NCBI GenBank assembly: GCA_030602245.1
Contig: JAUWAC010000001.1
Coordinates: 1 to 64,000, forward strand
Length of the DNA: 64,000 nt
Direction of reading: 5' to 3'
From: Marinobacterium sp.
GTDB lineage: Bacteria > Pseudomonadota > Gammaproteobacteria > Pseudomonadales > Balneatricaceae
Made by a program: the position numbers and the translations under genes
The notes under the pieces: model-generated
Told to the model about the DNA's origin: nothing
What the model saw: the letters and a program-made list of their open reading frames with translations, nothing else
Databases searched by the model: none
In this document: positions 35,429 to 44,913 of the stretch, piece after piece
Layout of the letters: each line of letters begins with the position of its first letter
Position numbering within the stretch: the first letter of the stretch is position 1

Positions 35429-38290
35429 TTGTCCAACGAGCAGTTTGTTCCCGGTCAGCGCTGGATCAGTAATACGGAAGCGGATCTGGGACTCGGTATC
35501 GTGATCGAGAGTGCCAACCGGCGGGTCGAGATCGGCTTTCCCGCCGTGATGGAGCAACGCACCTACGCGGTCGACAATGCGCCGTTGAGCCGGGTGACCT
35601 ACGAACCGGGCGAAAGGGTCCGCAACCATGACGGCGACACGCTCGAGGTGGTGGAGCGGATCGAAAATCGCGGCTGCTACATCTACCGCTGTCAGGATGC
35701 GGCCGGCAACGAGGTGATTCTGCCGGAACCGGAGCTGGACAGCGCCGTTCATTTTGCCCGTCCGGAGCAGCGCCTGCTGACCGGGCAGATCGACCGCCAC
35801 GGTCTGTTCAAGCTGCGTGTACGCACGCTGGAGCATCATCATCGCCTGCTCAGCTCGCCGGTCTACGGCCTGCTGGGCGCTCGCGTACAGCTGCTGCCGC
35901 ACCAGTTCCATATCGCCGCGGAACTGGGCGCGCGCGAGCATCCGCGCGCATTGCTGGCCGACGAAGTCGGGCTGGGTAAAACCATCGAAGCGGGGCTGGT
36001 GCTGCATCAGCGCCTGGTCAGCGGCCGCGCGCAGCGCGTGCTGATCGTCGTGCCGGACAATCTGGTGCACCAGTGGCTGGTGGAACTGTTGCGCCGCTTC
36101 AATCTGCGTTTCAAGCTGCTGGACGAAGCACGCTGCGAAGCGCTGCTGGAATCCGATGGCGGCAACCCGTTTGAATCGGCACAGCTGGTACTTTGTCCGC
36201 TGTCGCTGCTGACCCACCGCGAAGCCCGCCTGCGCCAGGCACTGCTGGCACGCTGGGATCTGCTGGTCGTCGATGAGGCGCACCATCTGGGCTGGTCGCC
36301 CGAGGTGGCCAGCCACGGCTATCGCTGTATCGAAGCGCTGGCGGCTGAAGTGCCGGGGGTGCTGTTGCTGACGGCAACGCCGGAGCAGCTCGGGCCGCAG
36401 GGGCACTTTGCGCGCCTGCGCCTGCTCGACCCGGAGCGCTACCACGATCTGGACGCGTTCCTCGCTGAAAGCGATCGCTTTCACCACCTCAGTCATGCCA
36501 TCGCCCCGTTACTGGACGCTGACGGCGCCGATCGGCTGGCCGCCGATGCCGATCTGCAACATGAGATCAGCCAGTGGCTGGGGCAGGAGGCACTGGGCCA
36601 GTGGCTGGCGCTGCCGCAGGAGGCACGGGGCGCGGCGCTGAACGAGCTGATTTCGCAACTGGTCGATCGTCACGGCACCGGCCGGGTGCTGTTCCGCAAC
36701 ACCCGCGCCAGCGTCAGTGGCTTCCCGCAGCGCCGGCTTGATGCGATTCCGCTGGAGATGCCGCAGGTGTACGAGGAAGCGGCGGTGACGGCGACACTGG
36801 AGCAGATGCTGCACCCGGAAAAGCTGCTGGGACCGGACTGGGTCGAGATCGACCCGCGGGTCGAGTGGCTGGTCGAGTGGCTGCGCGCGCACAAGCGCGA
36901 AAAGGCGCTGGTGATCTGTGCCCACGCCGACACCGCCATCGCGCTGGAAGACTATCTGAACCTGCGTCAGGGGCTGCGTACGGCCGCCTTCCATGAGGGC
37001 ATGTCGCTGATCAACCGCGACCGTGCGGCGGCCTACTTTGCCGACGCTGAGCTGGGTGCGCAGGTGCTGATCTGCTCCGAAATCGGCTCGGAAGGGCGCA
37101 ACTTCCAGTTCGCCAGCCACCTGGTACTGTTCGATCTGCCGCAAAGCCCCGATCTGCTCGAACAGCGGATCGGCCGCCTGGACCGTATCGGACAGCGCCA
37201 CGATGTGGAGATTCATGTGCCCTACTATCAGGACAGTGCGGTCGCTGTGCTGCTGGACTGGTATGACAGCGGTCTGGAGGCGTTCAGCCGCGTCTGTGCC
37301 ACCGGGGAGGCGGTGTACCACCAGTTCGCCGACGCACTGAACGCCTGTCTGGCCGATCCGTTTGACCACGAGGCACTGGCACGGCTGATCGCCGATACCC
37401 GCGATGCCCGGATCGAGCTGGAAGATCGCCTCGCGCGCGGGCGCGACCGGCTGCTCGAGATCGGCAGCTGCAACAGCACGCGGGCGCAGGCACTGACCGA
37501 AGCGGTGATCCGGGCCGAGGCGCGCGATGAGCTGCAGGCGTATGCCGAGAAACTGTTTGATCGGTTCGGCGTCGATACCCAGCCCCACGGCGAGGACGGT
37601 CTGGTCCTGCAGATGGGCGAGCACATGCTGTGTCAGCTGCCGGGCCTGGATGACGAGGGGCTGACGGTGACGTTCGATCGCGAACGGGCACTGGCGCGCG
37701 AGGATATCGAGTACATGAGCTGGGAGCATCCGCTGCTGGCCGGCGCCATGGAGCTGATCCTCAACGGCGAGTACGGCAACAATGCGCTCTGTACCCTGAA
37801 ACTGCCGCCGTTGAAGCCGGGTACGCTGCTGCTCGAAGCGATATTCCAGCCCAGTACGGCGGCACCGAAAGCGTTTCAGCTGCAGCGCTATCTGCCCAAG
37901 GGGCTGGTGCGGGTGCTGGTCGATCCCAACGGCCAGAATCTGGCCGGCGTGCTCGGGCATGAACCACTGAACAAGCTGGCCGAGACGGTGTCCCGAAACG
38001 CCTCGCAGAACATGGTGCGGATGGCGCGGGAACAGATCGTGGCGCAGCTGAAGCAGGCGCGCGAGCATGCCGGGCAGGAGCTGCCGGGGCTGATCGAGCA
38101 GGCGCTGGAGGCGATGCACGACGAGCAGCAGCGTGAGTACGATCGTCTCAAGGCGCTGGCAGAGGTGAATCCGGCTATCCACCCCGAGGAGCTGGACGCG
38201 CTGCAGGCACGTCGCCAGCAGATGGCGCAGGCCCTGTCGGGTGCCGAGCTGAGACTGGATGCGCTGCGCGTGATCCTCGTCCGGGAGTAG
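35429..38290 (+). CDS. rapA: RNA polymerase-associated ATPase RapA
   Basis: A 953-residue SWI2/SNF2 translocase that binds RNA polymerase and promotes its recycling. Two N-terminal Tudor-like domains (about 1-110; FVPGQRWISNTEADLGLGIV) precede the ATPase core: Walker A in DEVGLGKTIEAGLVL (about 177-191), DEAH in VVDEAHHLGWSP, motif III LLTATPEQLG, and the second lobe with SEIGSEGRNFQF and QRIGRLDRIGQ. The C-terminal RapA-specific region runs to 953. Length matches the family. The start is TTG at 35429, with GGAG eight bases before; no in-frame ATG fits the conserved N-terminus. Confidence 0.95.
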   Translation: MSNEQFVPGQRWISNTEADLGLGIVIESANRRVEIGFPAVMEQRTYAVDNAPLSRVTYEPGERVRNHDGDTLEVVERIENRGCYIYRCQDAAGNEVILPEPELDSAVHFARPEQRLLTGQIDRHGLFKLRVRTLEHHHRLLSSPVYGLLGARVQLLPHQFHIAAELGAREHPRALLADEVGLGKTIEAGLVLHQRLVSGRAQRVLIVVPDNLVHQWLVELLRRFNLRFKLLDEARCEALLESDGGNPFESAQLVLCPLSLLTHREARLRQALLARWDLLVVDEAHHLGWSPEVASHGYRCIEALAAEVPGVLLLTATPEQLGPQGHFARLRLLDPERYHDLDAFLAESDRFHHLSHAIAPLLDADGADRLAADADLQHEISQWLGQEALGQWLALPQEARGAALNELISQLVDRHGTGRVLFRNTRASVSGFPQRRLDAIPLEMPQVYEEAAVTATLEQMLHPEKLLGPDWVEIDPRVEWLVEWLRAHKREKALVICAHADTAIALEDYLNLRQGLRTAAFHEGMSLINRDRAAAYFADAELGAQVLICSEIGSEGRNFQFASHLVLFDLPQSPDLLEQRIGRLDRIGQRHDVEIHVPYYQDSAVAVLLDWYDSGLEAFSRVCATGEAVYHQFADALNACLADPFDHEALARLIADTRDARIELEDRLARGRDRLLEIGSCNSTRAQALTEAVIRAEARDELQAYAEKLFDRFGVDTQPHGEDGLVLQMGEHMLCQLPGLDDEGLTVTFDRERALAREDIEYMSWEHPLLAGAMELILNGEYGNNALCTLKLPPLKPGTLLLEAIFQPSTAAPKAFQLQRYLPKGLVRVLVDPNGQNLAGVLGHEPLNKLAETVSRNASQNMVRMAREQIVAQLKQAREHAGQELPGLIEQALEAMHDEQQREYDRLKALAEVNPAIHPEELDALQARRQQMAQALSGAELRLDALRVILVRE

Positions 38291-38433
38291 GCCCGTAACG
38301 CCTGCAGCGGCCGTTTCGCGGCTCGCCCCGGTCGGGTTAGAATGGGTTCAGCGGTTTGCCGTGGCGTTGTCCTGAGGAGGGCTCAGGGCAGGGCCGCAAC
38401 AGCATAACAGAGAGCCGGCAGCGCCGGCGGAGT

Positions 38434-38865
38434 ATGCGCGTGAGAGTATCGCCTGCAACAGACAACAGATTCGGGGTCGGGGCCATGGCGGTTCTGATCC
38501 TGCTGTTACTGCTGCAGTCGTTCAGTGTGCACGCCGGGCCGGGCATGGCGGTGCCGGATGCGCCACCGCTTGACGCCACGGTCGAGGCCCATCATCCCGG
38601 TGGGGACATGAGCGGCATGCCGGGCTGCGCGACGGTTCTCGATCAACATGGCTGTGGTCTGAATAAACCCGCGGCGGATGCCGGCTGCTGCAGCGACGAG
38701 CTGCACAATCACTGTCAGTCCGGGCACTGTGCGCCGCTGATGGCCTGCCTGCCGGCGGCCGTACCCGGCTTGCTCGAAGGGCGTGCACCGCACCCGGGCG
38801 CGCCGGCCCCCGCGCTGCTGTCGGTGGCGCTGCCACCCCCCTATCAGCCGCCCATCATGCTCTGA
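38434..38865 (+). CDS. Exported His/Cys/Met-rich protein (CopL/DUF2946-like)
   Basis: A 143-residue protein with one hydrophobic export segment (about 18-33, ending HAG). The mature part is rich in metal ligands: HHPGGDMSGMPGC (about 62-74), then CGLN, AGCCSDELHNHCQSGHCAPLMAC (about 91-113). This resembles small periplasmic copper-responsive proteins (CopL or DUF2946 types), without an enzymatic motif. The DUF411 lipoprotein gene follows 75 bp downstream, which supports a copper or silver function. GGAG lies very close to the chosen ATG, so the start could be elsewhere in the frame. Confidence 0.65.
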   Translation: MRVRVSPATDNRFGVGAMAVLILLLLLQSFSVHAGPGMAVPDAPPLDATVEAHHPGGDMSGMPGCATVLDQHGCGLNKPAADAGCCSDELHNHCQSGHCAPLMACLPAAVPGLLEGRAPHPGAPAPALLSVALPPPYQPPIML

Positions 38866-38940
38866 TTGCGTCCGCCTGACGGCGCTGCCACGCCTGTTGT
38901 CGGCAGCGCCCTGACTGTATTCGCATTCGGAGAAATCATC

Positions 38941-39468
38941 ATGTCATCACTGCGTAAACCCGTTACCGCCGTCCTGTTCGTTGCATCATCCGTGCTGCTG
39001 GCGGCCTGTTCCGACAGCAACGCCACCGGCAGCGACACCGCTGCGCAGGCGGCTTCTGCGGCGCCGGCTCGCATCGAGCTGGATGTCTACAAAAGCCCGA
39101 CCTGCGGCTGCTGTGGCAGTTGGATTGAGCACGCCGAGAAATACGGCTTCGATTCCAGCGTTCACCACCCGGACGACCTGAATGGCGTCAAGGACGACTA
39201 CGGTATTGGCCAGCGCTTCCGCTCCTGCCATACCGCGGTGTCGGCGGACGGTTATGTGTTCGAGGGCCACGTACCGGCGCGACTGGTGCAGAAGTTCCTC
39301 GCGCAGCCGCCGGCCGGTGCCTTGGGGCTGGCCGTGCCGGGCATGCCGATGGGCAGCCCCGGCATGGAGATGGGGGACCGCTTCAGCCCCTATCCGGTGG
39401 TCCTGCTGCACAAGGATGGCAGCTTCGAACTGTACGAAGAGATTCGCGATCAGCAAGCGCAGTACTGA
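38941..39468 (+). CDS. DUF411 metal-binding lipoprotein (CopG-like)
   Basis: A 175-residue protein with a lipoprotein signal (VLLAAC, lipidated Cys at about 22). The DUF411 domain (about 40-165) has YKSPTCGCCGSWIEHA, a CxxCxxC-like thiol cluster (TCGCC), then RSCHTAVSADGYVFEGHVPA and a Met-rich loop GMPMGSPGMEMGD typical of copper coordination. Proteins of this family are found in copper/silver resistance loci. GGAG lies eight bases before the ATG. A longer in-frame start at 38866 would disrupt the lipobox position. Confidence 0.87.
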   Translation: MSSLRKPVTAVLFVASSVLLAACSDSNATGSDTAAQAASAAPARIELDVYKSPTCGCCGSWIEHAEKYGFDSSVHHPDDLNGVKDDYGIGQRFRSCHTAVSADGYVFEGHVPARLVQKFLAQPPAGALGLAVPGMPMGSPGMEMGDRFSPYPVVLLHKDGSFELYEEIRDQQAQY

Positions 39469-39509
39469 GCGCAAGTGCTCACGAGCGCTGGCACGGCGAC
39501 GCTGCCGTG

Positions 39510-40436
39510 TCAGTGCTCGCGCTGCTGCTGGGCTTCGATGATCAGGTTGCGGATCCAGCGGTGCATCGGATCCTGATGGTGGCGGGCATGCCAGTACAGG
39601 TAGAAGTTGATCACCGGCTGCGGGATCTCCTTTGGCAGCGGGTGTGCCACCAGCCGGTGGCGCTGGCACAGGCGCTCGGCCAGCCGCGCGGGCAGGGCGA
39701 ACAGCAGGTCGGTGTGTTCACAGAAGTCCGGCACATTGAAAAAACTCGCCAGCCGCGCGGCGACCCGGCGCTGGTAGCCGAGTTGGCGCAGGTGGATGTC
39801 CAGAATCGCCGGCCCCTTGCCGCTGATCGAGACGAAACCGTGGGTCGCCTGCAAATAGCGCTCCAGCGTCAGTTCGCCCTGTGCCAGCGGATTGTCCGCG
39901 CCCATGACACAGAGTGAGTAGGTGGAGTCGATCTGCACTCGGTGGAACTGGTCGGTGGCAAACGCCGGCTCCTGCCCACTCAGGGCCAGATGCATCTCGC
40001 CATTGGCGAGACTGACGAAGTAGTCGCCCGGTTTTGACTGGATCTCGAGCCCCATGCCGGGTGCCCGTTCCCGCAGCTGCTCCATGACGCCGGGCAGATA
40101 GAGCGCCGCTTCCAGATCCAGACAGCCGATCCGTACCGTTTCCGTGGCCCGTGCCGGATCAAACGACATCGGCGCCACCATCTGGTTGACACCGGAGAGC
40201 ACCGTTTTCAGCGTCGGCTGCAGATAACGGGCGCGGGCGCTGAGGTCGTAGCCGTCTTCACCGCGCACCAGCAGCGGGTCGTCGAACAGGTCGCGCAGGC
40301 GCTGCAGCGCCCGGCTGACCGCTGGCTGGCTCATTTCGAGGCGCTTGGCGGCACCGGTGACCTGTCGCTCTTCGAGCAGGGCATCGAGCACCACCAGCAG
40401 GTTGAGGTCGATCGACCGCATATTCAGTTCGCGCAT
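39510..40436 (-). CDS. LysR-family transcriptional regulator
   Basis: A protein of about 308 residues with an N-terminal winged helix-turn-helix (about 5-70; RSIDLNLLVVLDALLEERQVTGAAKRLEMSQPAVSRALQRLR, of the NodD/SyrM-like subgroup) and a substrate-binding domain to the C-terminus. The start is uncertain: in-frame ATGs at 40454, 40436 and 40421 all lack a clear ribosome-binding site. It is divergent from the cytochrome b561-yceI operon, so autoregulation and control of that operon are likely, possibly through the dyad in the 100-bp gap. The effector is unknown. Confidence 0.88.
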   Translation of the reverse strand: MRELNMRSIDLNLLVVLDALLEERQVTGAAKRLEMSQPAVSRALQRLRDLFDDPLLVRGEDGYDLSARARYLQPTLKTVLSGVNQMVAPMSFDPARATETVRIGCLDLEAALYLPGVMEQLRERAPGMGLEIQSKPGDYFVSLANGEMHLALSGQEPAFATDQFHRVQIDSTYSLCVMGADNPLAQGELTLERYLQATHGFVSISGKGPAILDIHLRQLGYQRRVAARLASFFNVPDFCEHTDLLFALPARLAERLCQRHRLVAHPLPKEIPQPVINFYLYWHARHHQDPMHRWIRNLIIEAQQQREH

Positions 40437-40461
40437 ATCGATAATCACAAACATTCATTTG

Positions 40462-40474
40462 AGACATTTAGTCT
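40462..40474. promoter_or_regulatory. Dyad in the LysR/cytochrome b561 divergent promoter
   Basis: AGAC-ATTTA-GTCT is a perfect short dyad of the T-N11-A class expected for LysR-type binding, placed between the divergent starts. A TTGAGA -35-like box overlaps its left arm. Assignment is tentative. Confidence 0.35.
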
Positions 40475-40538
40475 GAATCCTTAAGCTGCCCGACACAAGA
40501 CAACGCCACCTGAATCTGTCGAGGACACCGGCTTTTCC

Positions 40539-41111
40539 ATGGCTCTGAACCGATCTTTGCGTAACGACGACCGCCATTACGGCCTGATTGCCGTCGCGAT
40601 CCACTGGCTGATGGCGCTGGCCATCATCGGCATGTACCCGCTTGGGCTCTATATCGACTCGCTGACCTACTACGACCCGGAATATCGCACGGTCCCCCAC
40701 TGGCACAAAAGCATCGGCATGCTGATTCTGGCGCTGCTGCTGGTGCGGCTGGTATGGCGGGCACTGAATCCGTCGCCGGCGGCACCGGCCGGGCATGGTG
40801 CGTGGCTCCGACTGGCGACGAAGGTCGGGCATGCGGCGCTCTACCTGCTGATGCTGGTCGCACTGGTGTCCGGTTACATGATTTCGACCGCCGATGGCGC
40901 CCCGATTGATGTCTTCAACTGGTTCTCGGTACCGGCGCTGCCGGCGCTGGTCGAGAATCAGGAGGATGTGGCCGGCGATATCCACTACTGGACCACGACG
41001 GCGCTGATCGTAATGGCAGGGCTGCATGCGCTGGCCGCGCTCAAGCATCACTATCTCGACCGTGACGAAACCCTTACCCGTATTTTTGCAATCAAACAGG
41101 AGACACTATGA
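40539..41111 (+). CDS. Cytochrome b561 (CybB family)
   Basis: A 190-residue inner-membrane dihaem cytochrome with four helices (about 20-36, 58-80, 100-120 and 150-170). Haem-ligating His candidates are in AIHWLMALAIIG (about 20), PHWHKSIGMLI (about 52-56) and AGLHALAALKHHY (near 159-167). It is likely to oxidise quinol or superoxide at the periplasmic face. It overlaps yceI by four bases (ATGA), so the two are coupled, a common pairing in proteobacteria. Confidence 0.92.
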   Translation: MALNRSLRNDDRHYGLIAVAIHWLMALAIIGMYPLGLYIDSLTYYDPEYRTVPHWHKSIGMLILALLLVRLVWRALNPSPAAPAGHGAWLRLATKVGHAALYLLMLVALVSGYMISTADGAPIDVFNWFSVPALPALVENQEDVAGDIHYWTTTALIVMAGLHALAALKHHYLDRDETLTRIFAIKQETL

Positions 41112-41683
41112 AACCGATGGCACTCAAAGGGCTGGCACTGGCCGGCCTGATGGCTCTGACTCCGTCTGCGTTCGCCGCCGATTACGTAATCGACACCAAA
41201 GGGCAGCACGCATCGGTGAACTTCAGCATCAACCATCTGGGCTTCAGCTGGCTGAAGGGGCGTTTCAACGACTTCAACGGTACGTTCAGCTACGACAGCG
41301 AGAATCCGGCCGCGGCGACCGTCAACGTCGAAATCGACACTACCAGCCTGGATTCCAACCACGCTGAGCGCGACAAGCACCTGCGCAGCGCGGATTTCCT
41401 GCACACCGACGAGTACCCGACGGCGACCTTTGTCAGCACCGCGTTTGAACCCAACGCTGACGGCGGCCTGCTCAAAGGTGATCTGACCCTGCGCGGCGTG
41501 ACCCAGCCGATCGTGATCGACGTGACCAAGGTCGGTGAAGGCGAAGACCCCTGGGGTGGCTATCGCGCCGGCTTCAGCGGCACGACCGAGCTGCGTCTGA
41601 AGGACTTCGGCATCGACTACAACCTGGGCCCGGCGGCCGAGGTGGTCTACCTGCAGCTTGAGGTTGAGGGCATCCGCCAGTAA
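41108..41683 (+). CDS. YceI family periplasmic lipocalin-like protein
   Basis: A 191-residue protein with a cleavable signal peptide (LALAGLMALTPSAFAA, cleavage near 22-23). The mature protein has the YceI beta-barrel pattern: YVIDTKGQHASVNFSINHLGFSWLKGRFNDFNG, then the HLRSADFLHTDEYPTATFVST segment and GDLTLRGVTQPIVIDV. The family binds long isoprenoid chains such as ubiquinone precursors; it is often adjacent to cytochrome b561, as here. An intrinsic terminator follows 17 bases after the stop. Confidence 0.93.
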   Translation: MKPMALKGLALAGLMALTPSAFAADYVIDTKGQHASVNFSINHLGFSWLKGRFNDFNGTFSYDSENPAAATVNVEIDTTSLDSNHAERDKHLRSADFLHTDEYPTATFVSTAFEPNADGGLLKGDLTLRGVTQPIVIDVTKVGEGEDPWGGYRAGFSGTTELRLKDFGIDYNLGPAAEVVYLQLEVEGIRQ

Positions 41684-41700
41684 CCACAGCGAGGGTGCGA

Positions 41701-41738
41701 AAACCGCCGCGCGGTCTGGTACCGCCCGGCGGTTTTTT
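41701..41738 (+). terminator. Rho-independent terminator of the cytochrome b561-yceI operon
   Basis: AAACCGCCG pairs with CGGCGGTTT around an inner GCGGT/ACCGC stem, followed by T6. Confidence 0.9.
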
Positions 41739-41881
41739 GTATTGTGCGCCGGCGCTGATGGCTCCACCGGGCGCATCACTGCGTAAATTAGGTGTCTGTT
41801 GGATGCAACACCCTGTGTTAACCTGAGAGGACGGGCAGGGATCCTGTCGTATCAGAAGCGTTGGATGGCCGGGAGGCGTGC

Positions 41882-42655
41882 GTGCAAGAACAGAACAAGT
41901 TTCGCAAGCTCGGGTGTTCTGAGTGTGCTGAGGGCTGCGCGCTCGATTTCGATTTTACGATGGCGTTCCAGCCGATCGTCGATATCCGCAACGGTACAAT
42001 CTTTTCGCATGAAGCGCTGGTACGCGGGCATGGCGATCTGCCGGCCGGTGCTGTGTTTGAGCGTGTCAACGACGAAAACCGCTACCAGTTCGACCAGACC
42101 TGCCGCGTCAAGGCGATCGAGCTTGCCAGTAAGCTGGGTATCGACTGCTATCTGAATATCAATTTCCTGCCCACCGCGGTCTATCGGCCGGAACTCTGTA
42201 TCCGCACCACGCTGGATGCGGCACAGCGCTTCGGCTTTCCGCGCGAGCGGATCATTTTCGAGTTTACCGAAGTAGACCGGGTCGAGGATCCGGAGCACCT
42301 GCTGTCGATCGTCAACTATTACCGCCACCTCGGCTTCATGACGGCGATCGATGACTTCGGCGCCGGCTACTCCGGGCTCAATATGCTCGCCGATACCCCA
42401 ACCGATATCATCAAGCTCGATATGAACCTGATTCGGGACATCGATACCGACCCTACCCGACAGGCGATCGTGCGCGGCGTCGTGCAGATCTGTCAGGAGC
42501 TGGGGATTCGCATCATTGCAGAGGGGGTTGAAACCCGCGATGAGCTGCTTGCACTCGAACAGCAGGGGATCGAACTGATTCAGGGTTTCTGCTTCGCCCG
42601 ACCCGCCTACGAGGCGCTGGCCGAGATTCCCGCACAGCTGTTGCCACCGCGTTGA
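41882..42655 (+). CDS. Stand-alone EAL-domain c-di-GMP phosphodiesterase
   Basis: A 257-residue single-domain protein expected to hydrolyse c-di-GMP to pGpG. The EAL signature is HEALVRG, the metal-binding Asn is in YLNINFLP, Glu in FEFTEVD, the DDFGAGYSG loop is complete, and KLDMNLI and EGVETRDEL with IQGFCFARP complete the catalytic set, so activity is likely. A short Cys-containing N-terminal stretch (LGCSECAEGCALD) could bind metal. The GTG at 41882 is preferred because GGGAGG sits six bases before it; an upstream TTG at 41861 is weaker. Confidence 0.9.
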   Translation: MQEQNKFRKLGCSECAEGCALDFDFTMAFQPIVDIRNGTIFSHEALVRGHGDLPAGAVFERVNDENRYQFDQTCRVKAIELASKLGIDCYLNINFLPTAVYRPELCIRTTLDAAQRFGFPRERIIFEFTEVDRVEDPEHLLSIVNYYRHLGFMTAIDDFGAGYSGLNMLADTPTDIIKLDMNLIRDIDTDPTRQAIVRGVVQICQELGIRIIAEGVETRDELLALEQQGIELIQGFCFARPAYEALAEIPAQLLPPR

Positions 42656-42700
42656 GCTGAGCCGGCGCGGTGCCGGATCAGCTCATGCCTGGCGATTTTT

Positions 42701-42739
42701 TCAGGCGACCCTCTCAGGCGACCCTCTCAGGTGACCTCT
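42701..42739. repeat. 13-bp tandem repeat between EAL gene and trpA
   Basis: Two perfect copies of TCAGGCGACCCTC (42701-42713, 42714-42726) and one degenerate copy TCAGGTGACCTCT (42727-42739), ending exactly at the trpA stop codon. It lies in the 84-bp gap between convergent genes. Confidence 0.85.
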
Positions 42740-43567
42740 TCAACGCGCGTTACGCACCGCCTCGGCCAATGCGCGCGTCAGCTCGGCGACGGCGGCGGTG
42801 CCTTCCGCCGGCGTCGCGGCCTGCTCGATACAATCCGTGAACGCGGAACCCACCACGACCGCATCGGCAAAGCGCGCGATACGCGCCGCCTGTTCCGGTG
42901 TGCGGATACCGAAGCCGACGCCGATCGGAATATCGGTATGGGCGCGAATCGCATTGACCTCCGCCTCGACCTTTTCCGGGGTCGGCGCCTGAGCGCCGGT
43001 GACGCCGGTGCTGGAGACGTAGTACAGGAACCCCGACGTGTTCTCGAGCACCAACGGCAGGCGCTGTGCATCGGTGGTCGGAGTGGCCAGACGAATGAAG
43101 TGGATGTTGTATTCCCGCGCCGGCAGACAGAGCTCATCATCATGCTCCGGCGGCAGATCGACGACGATCAGGCCGTCGACGCCGGCTTCGGCGGCTTCTT
43201 TCAGGAAGCGCTCCACGCCCATGCGGTAGATCGGGTTGTAATAGCCCATCAGCACCACCGGGGTGTCGCTGTCGCGCTCGCGCAGGGCACGCACCATCGC
43301 CAGTGTTTTCTGCATGTTCTGACCGGCATTCAGTGCCCGCAGCGACGCTTTCTGGATTGAGCTGCCATCGGCCATCGGGTCGGTAAACGGCATGCCCAGC
43401 TCGATGATGTCGGCCCCGGATTCGGCCAGTGCGAACAGGGTGTTGAGGCTGGCGTCGTAGTCCGGATCGCCGGCGCTGATAAAGGTCACGAGGCCCGCGC
43501 GGTTGGCGGCCCTGAGGTCGGCAAAACGGCGCTCGATGCGGGTCTGGTTGCGGTTTTGTTCAGTCAT
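42740..43567 (-). CDS. trpA: Tryptophan synthase alpha chain
   Basis: A 275-residue TIM barrel that cleaves indole-3-glycerol phosphate to indole and glyceraldehyde-3-phosphate. Catalytic Glu lies in [19 protein letters not shown], catalytic Asp in the [11 protein letters not shown] region (the YYNPIYRMG and D-L-P-P-E motifs are intact), and phosphate binding is by [12 protein letters not shown] and VVVGSAF. The ATG at 43567 is chosen over a GTG three codons upstream since AAGGAG lies eight bases before it. It follows trpB by 13 bp in the trpBA operon. Confidence 0.96.
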   Translation of the reverse strand: MTEQNRNQTRIERRFADLRAANRAGLVTFISAGDPDYDASLNTLFALAESGADIIELGMPFTDPMADGSSIQKASLRALNAGQNMQKTLAMVRALRERDSDTPVVLMGYYNPIYRMGVERFLKEAAEAGVDGLIVVDLPPEHDDELCLPAREYNIHFIRLATPTTDAQRLPLVLENTSGFLYYVSSTGVTGAQAPTPEKVEAEVNAIRAHTDIPIGVGFGIRTPEQAARIARFADAVVVGSAFTDCIEQAATPAEGTAAVAELTRALAEAVRNAR

Positions 43568-43580
43568 CTCTGTCACTCCT

Positions 43581-44798
43581 TCAGTCCGCCAGCTGATCCG
43601 CCAGATGGGCGGTTACCGTTGCCATGTCCTTGTCGCCGCGACCACTGAGGTTGATCACCATCAGATGGTCGGCCGGCAGGGTCGGGGCCAGTTTGATCGC
43701 ATGGGCGATGGCGTGGGCAGACTCCAGCGCCGGGATGATCCCTTCCAGACGGCACAGGGTCTGGAACGCTGCCAGCGCCTCGTCGTCGGTGGCGGAGACA
43801 TACTCGCCGCGACCCACCTCATGCAACCAGGCGTGCTCCGGGCCGATGCCGGGATAGTCCAGTCCGGCGGAGATCGAGTGGGCATCGGTGATCTGGCCGT
43901 CTTCAGATTGCAGCAGGAAGGTGCGGTTGCCGTGCAGCACACCCGGCTCGCCGCCCTTGAGGCTGGCGGCGTGCTTGCCGGTCTCGATCCCTTCGCCGGC
44001 GGCCTCGACCCCGATCAGGCGCACCGAGGTGTCCTTGATGAACGGGTGAAACAGGCCCATTGCGTTGGAGCCACCACCGATGCAGGCGACCAGCGAGTCG
44101 GGCAGGCGACCCTCTTTCTGCTGCATCTGCACGCGCACCTCGTCGCCGATGATCGACTGGAAGTCACGTACCATCGCCGGGTAGGGGTGCGGGCCGGCCA
44201 CGGTGCCGATGATGTAGAAGGTGGACTCCACGTTGGTGACCCAGTCACGCAGGGCGTCGTTCATGGCGTCCTTCAGCGTGCCGGTACCGCTGGTGACCGG
44301 AATCACCTTGGCGCCGAGCAGCTTCATACGGTGTACGTTGGGCTGCTGACGTTCGATATCGGTGCTGCCCATGTAGACCACGCACTCCATGCCGAAGCGC
44401 GCGGCGACGGTGGCGGTGGCCACGCCGTGCATGCCGGCGCCGGTTTCGGCGATGATCCGCTTCTTGCCCATGCGTTTGGCGAGCAGGATCTGGCCGAGGC
44501 AGTTATTGATCTTGTGCGCGCCGGTGTGATTCAGGTCTTCACGCTTGAGATAGATTTTGGCGCCGCCCAGTGCTTCGGTCAGGCGCTCGGCAAAATACAG
44601 CGGGGTGGCGCGGCCGACATAATCCTGCTGCAACGCTTTCAGTTCGGCATGGAATGCCGGGTCGTTCTTCGCTTTCTCGTATTCGGCCTGCAGCTCGAGA
44701 ATCAGCGGCATCAGGGTTTCGGCGACGAAACGGCCGCCGAAACGGCCGAAAAAGCCGTTGCTGTCGGGGCCGATCTGCGGTGCGGTCGGTGCGCTCAT
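43581..44798 (-). CDS. trpB: Tryptophan synthase beta chain
   Basis: A 405-residue PLP enzyme that joins indole and serine to give tryptophan, in an alpha2-beta2 complex with TrpA. The PLP lysine is in [12 protein letters not shown], the phosphate loop is GGGSNAMG, and the [12 protein letters not shown] and [10 protein letters not shown] segments are standard. The ATG at 44798 gives the usual MSAPTAP-type start. It is divergent from a LysR gene of TrpI type, as in Pseudomonas, so indole-glycerol-phosphate-dependent activation is likely. Confidence 0.96.
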   Translation of the reverse strand: MSAPTAPQIGPDSNGFFGRFGGRFVAETLMPLILELQAEYEKAKNDPAFHAELKALQQDYVGRATPLYFAERLTEALGGAKIYLKREDLNHTGAHKINNCLGQILLAKRMGKKRIIAETGAGMHGVATATVAARFGMECVVYMGSTDIERQQPNVHRMKLLGAKVIPVTSGTGTLKDAMNDALRDWVTNVESTFYIIGTVAGPHPYPAMVRDFQSIIGDEVRVQMQQKEGRLPDSLVACIGGGSNAMGLFHPFIKDTSVRLIGVEAAGEGIETGKHAASLKGGEPGVLHGNRTFLLQSEDGQITDAHSISAGLDYPGIGPEHAWLHEVGRGEYVSATDDEALAAFQTLCRLEGIIPALESAHAIAHAIKLAPTLPADHLMVINLSGRGDKDMATVTAHLADQLAD

Positions 44799-44913
44799 GG
44801 CAATGCTCCATCTGTGCAACTCACTATGGCGCCCAGAGTAGGGCGTCCACGGCGATGTGAAAATCGATTATTTTGCGCTAATCTGTGAGGAAATCTAACA
44901 GATAGGTGGGGTG

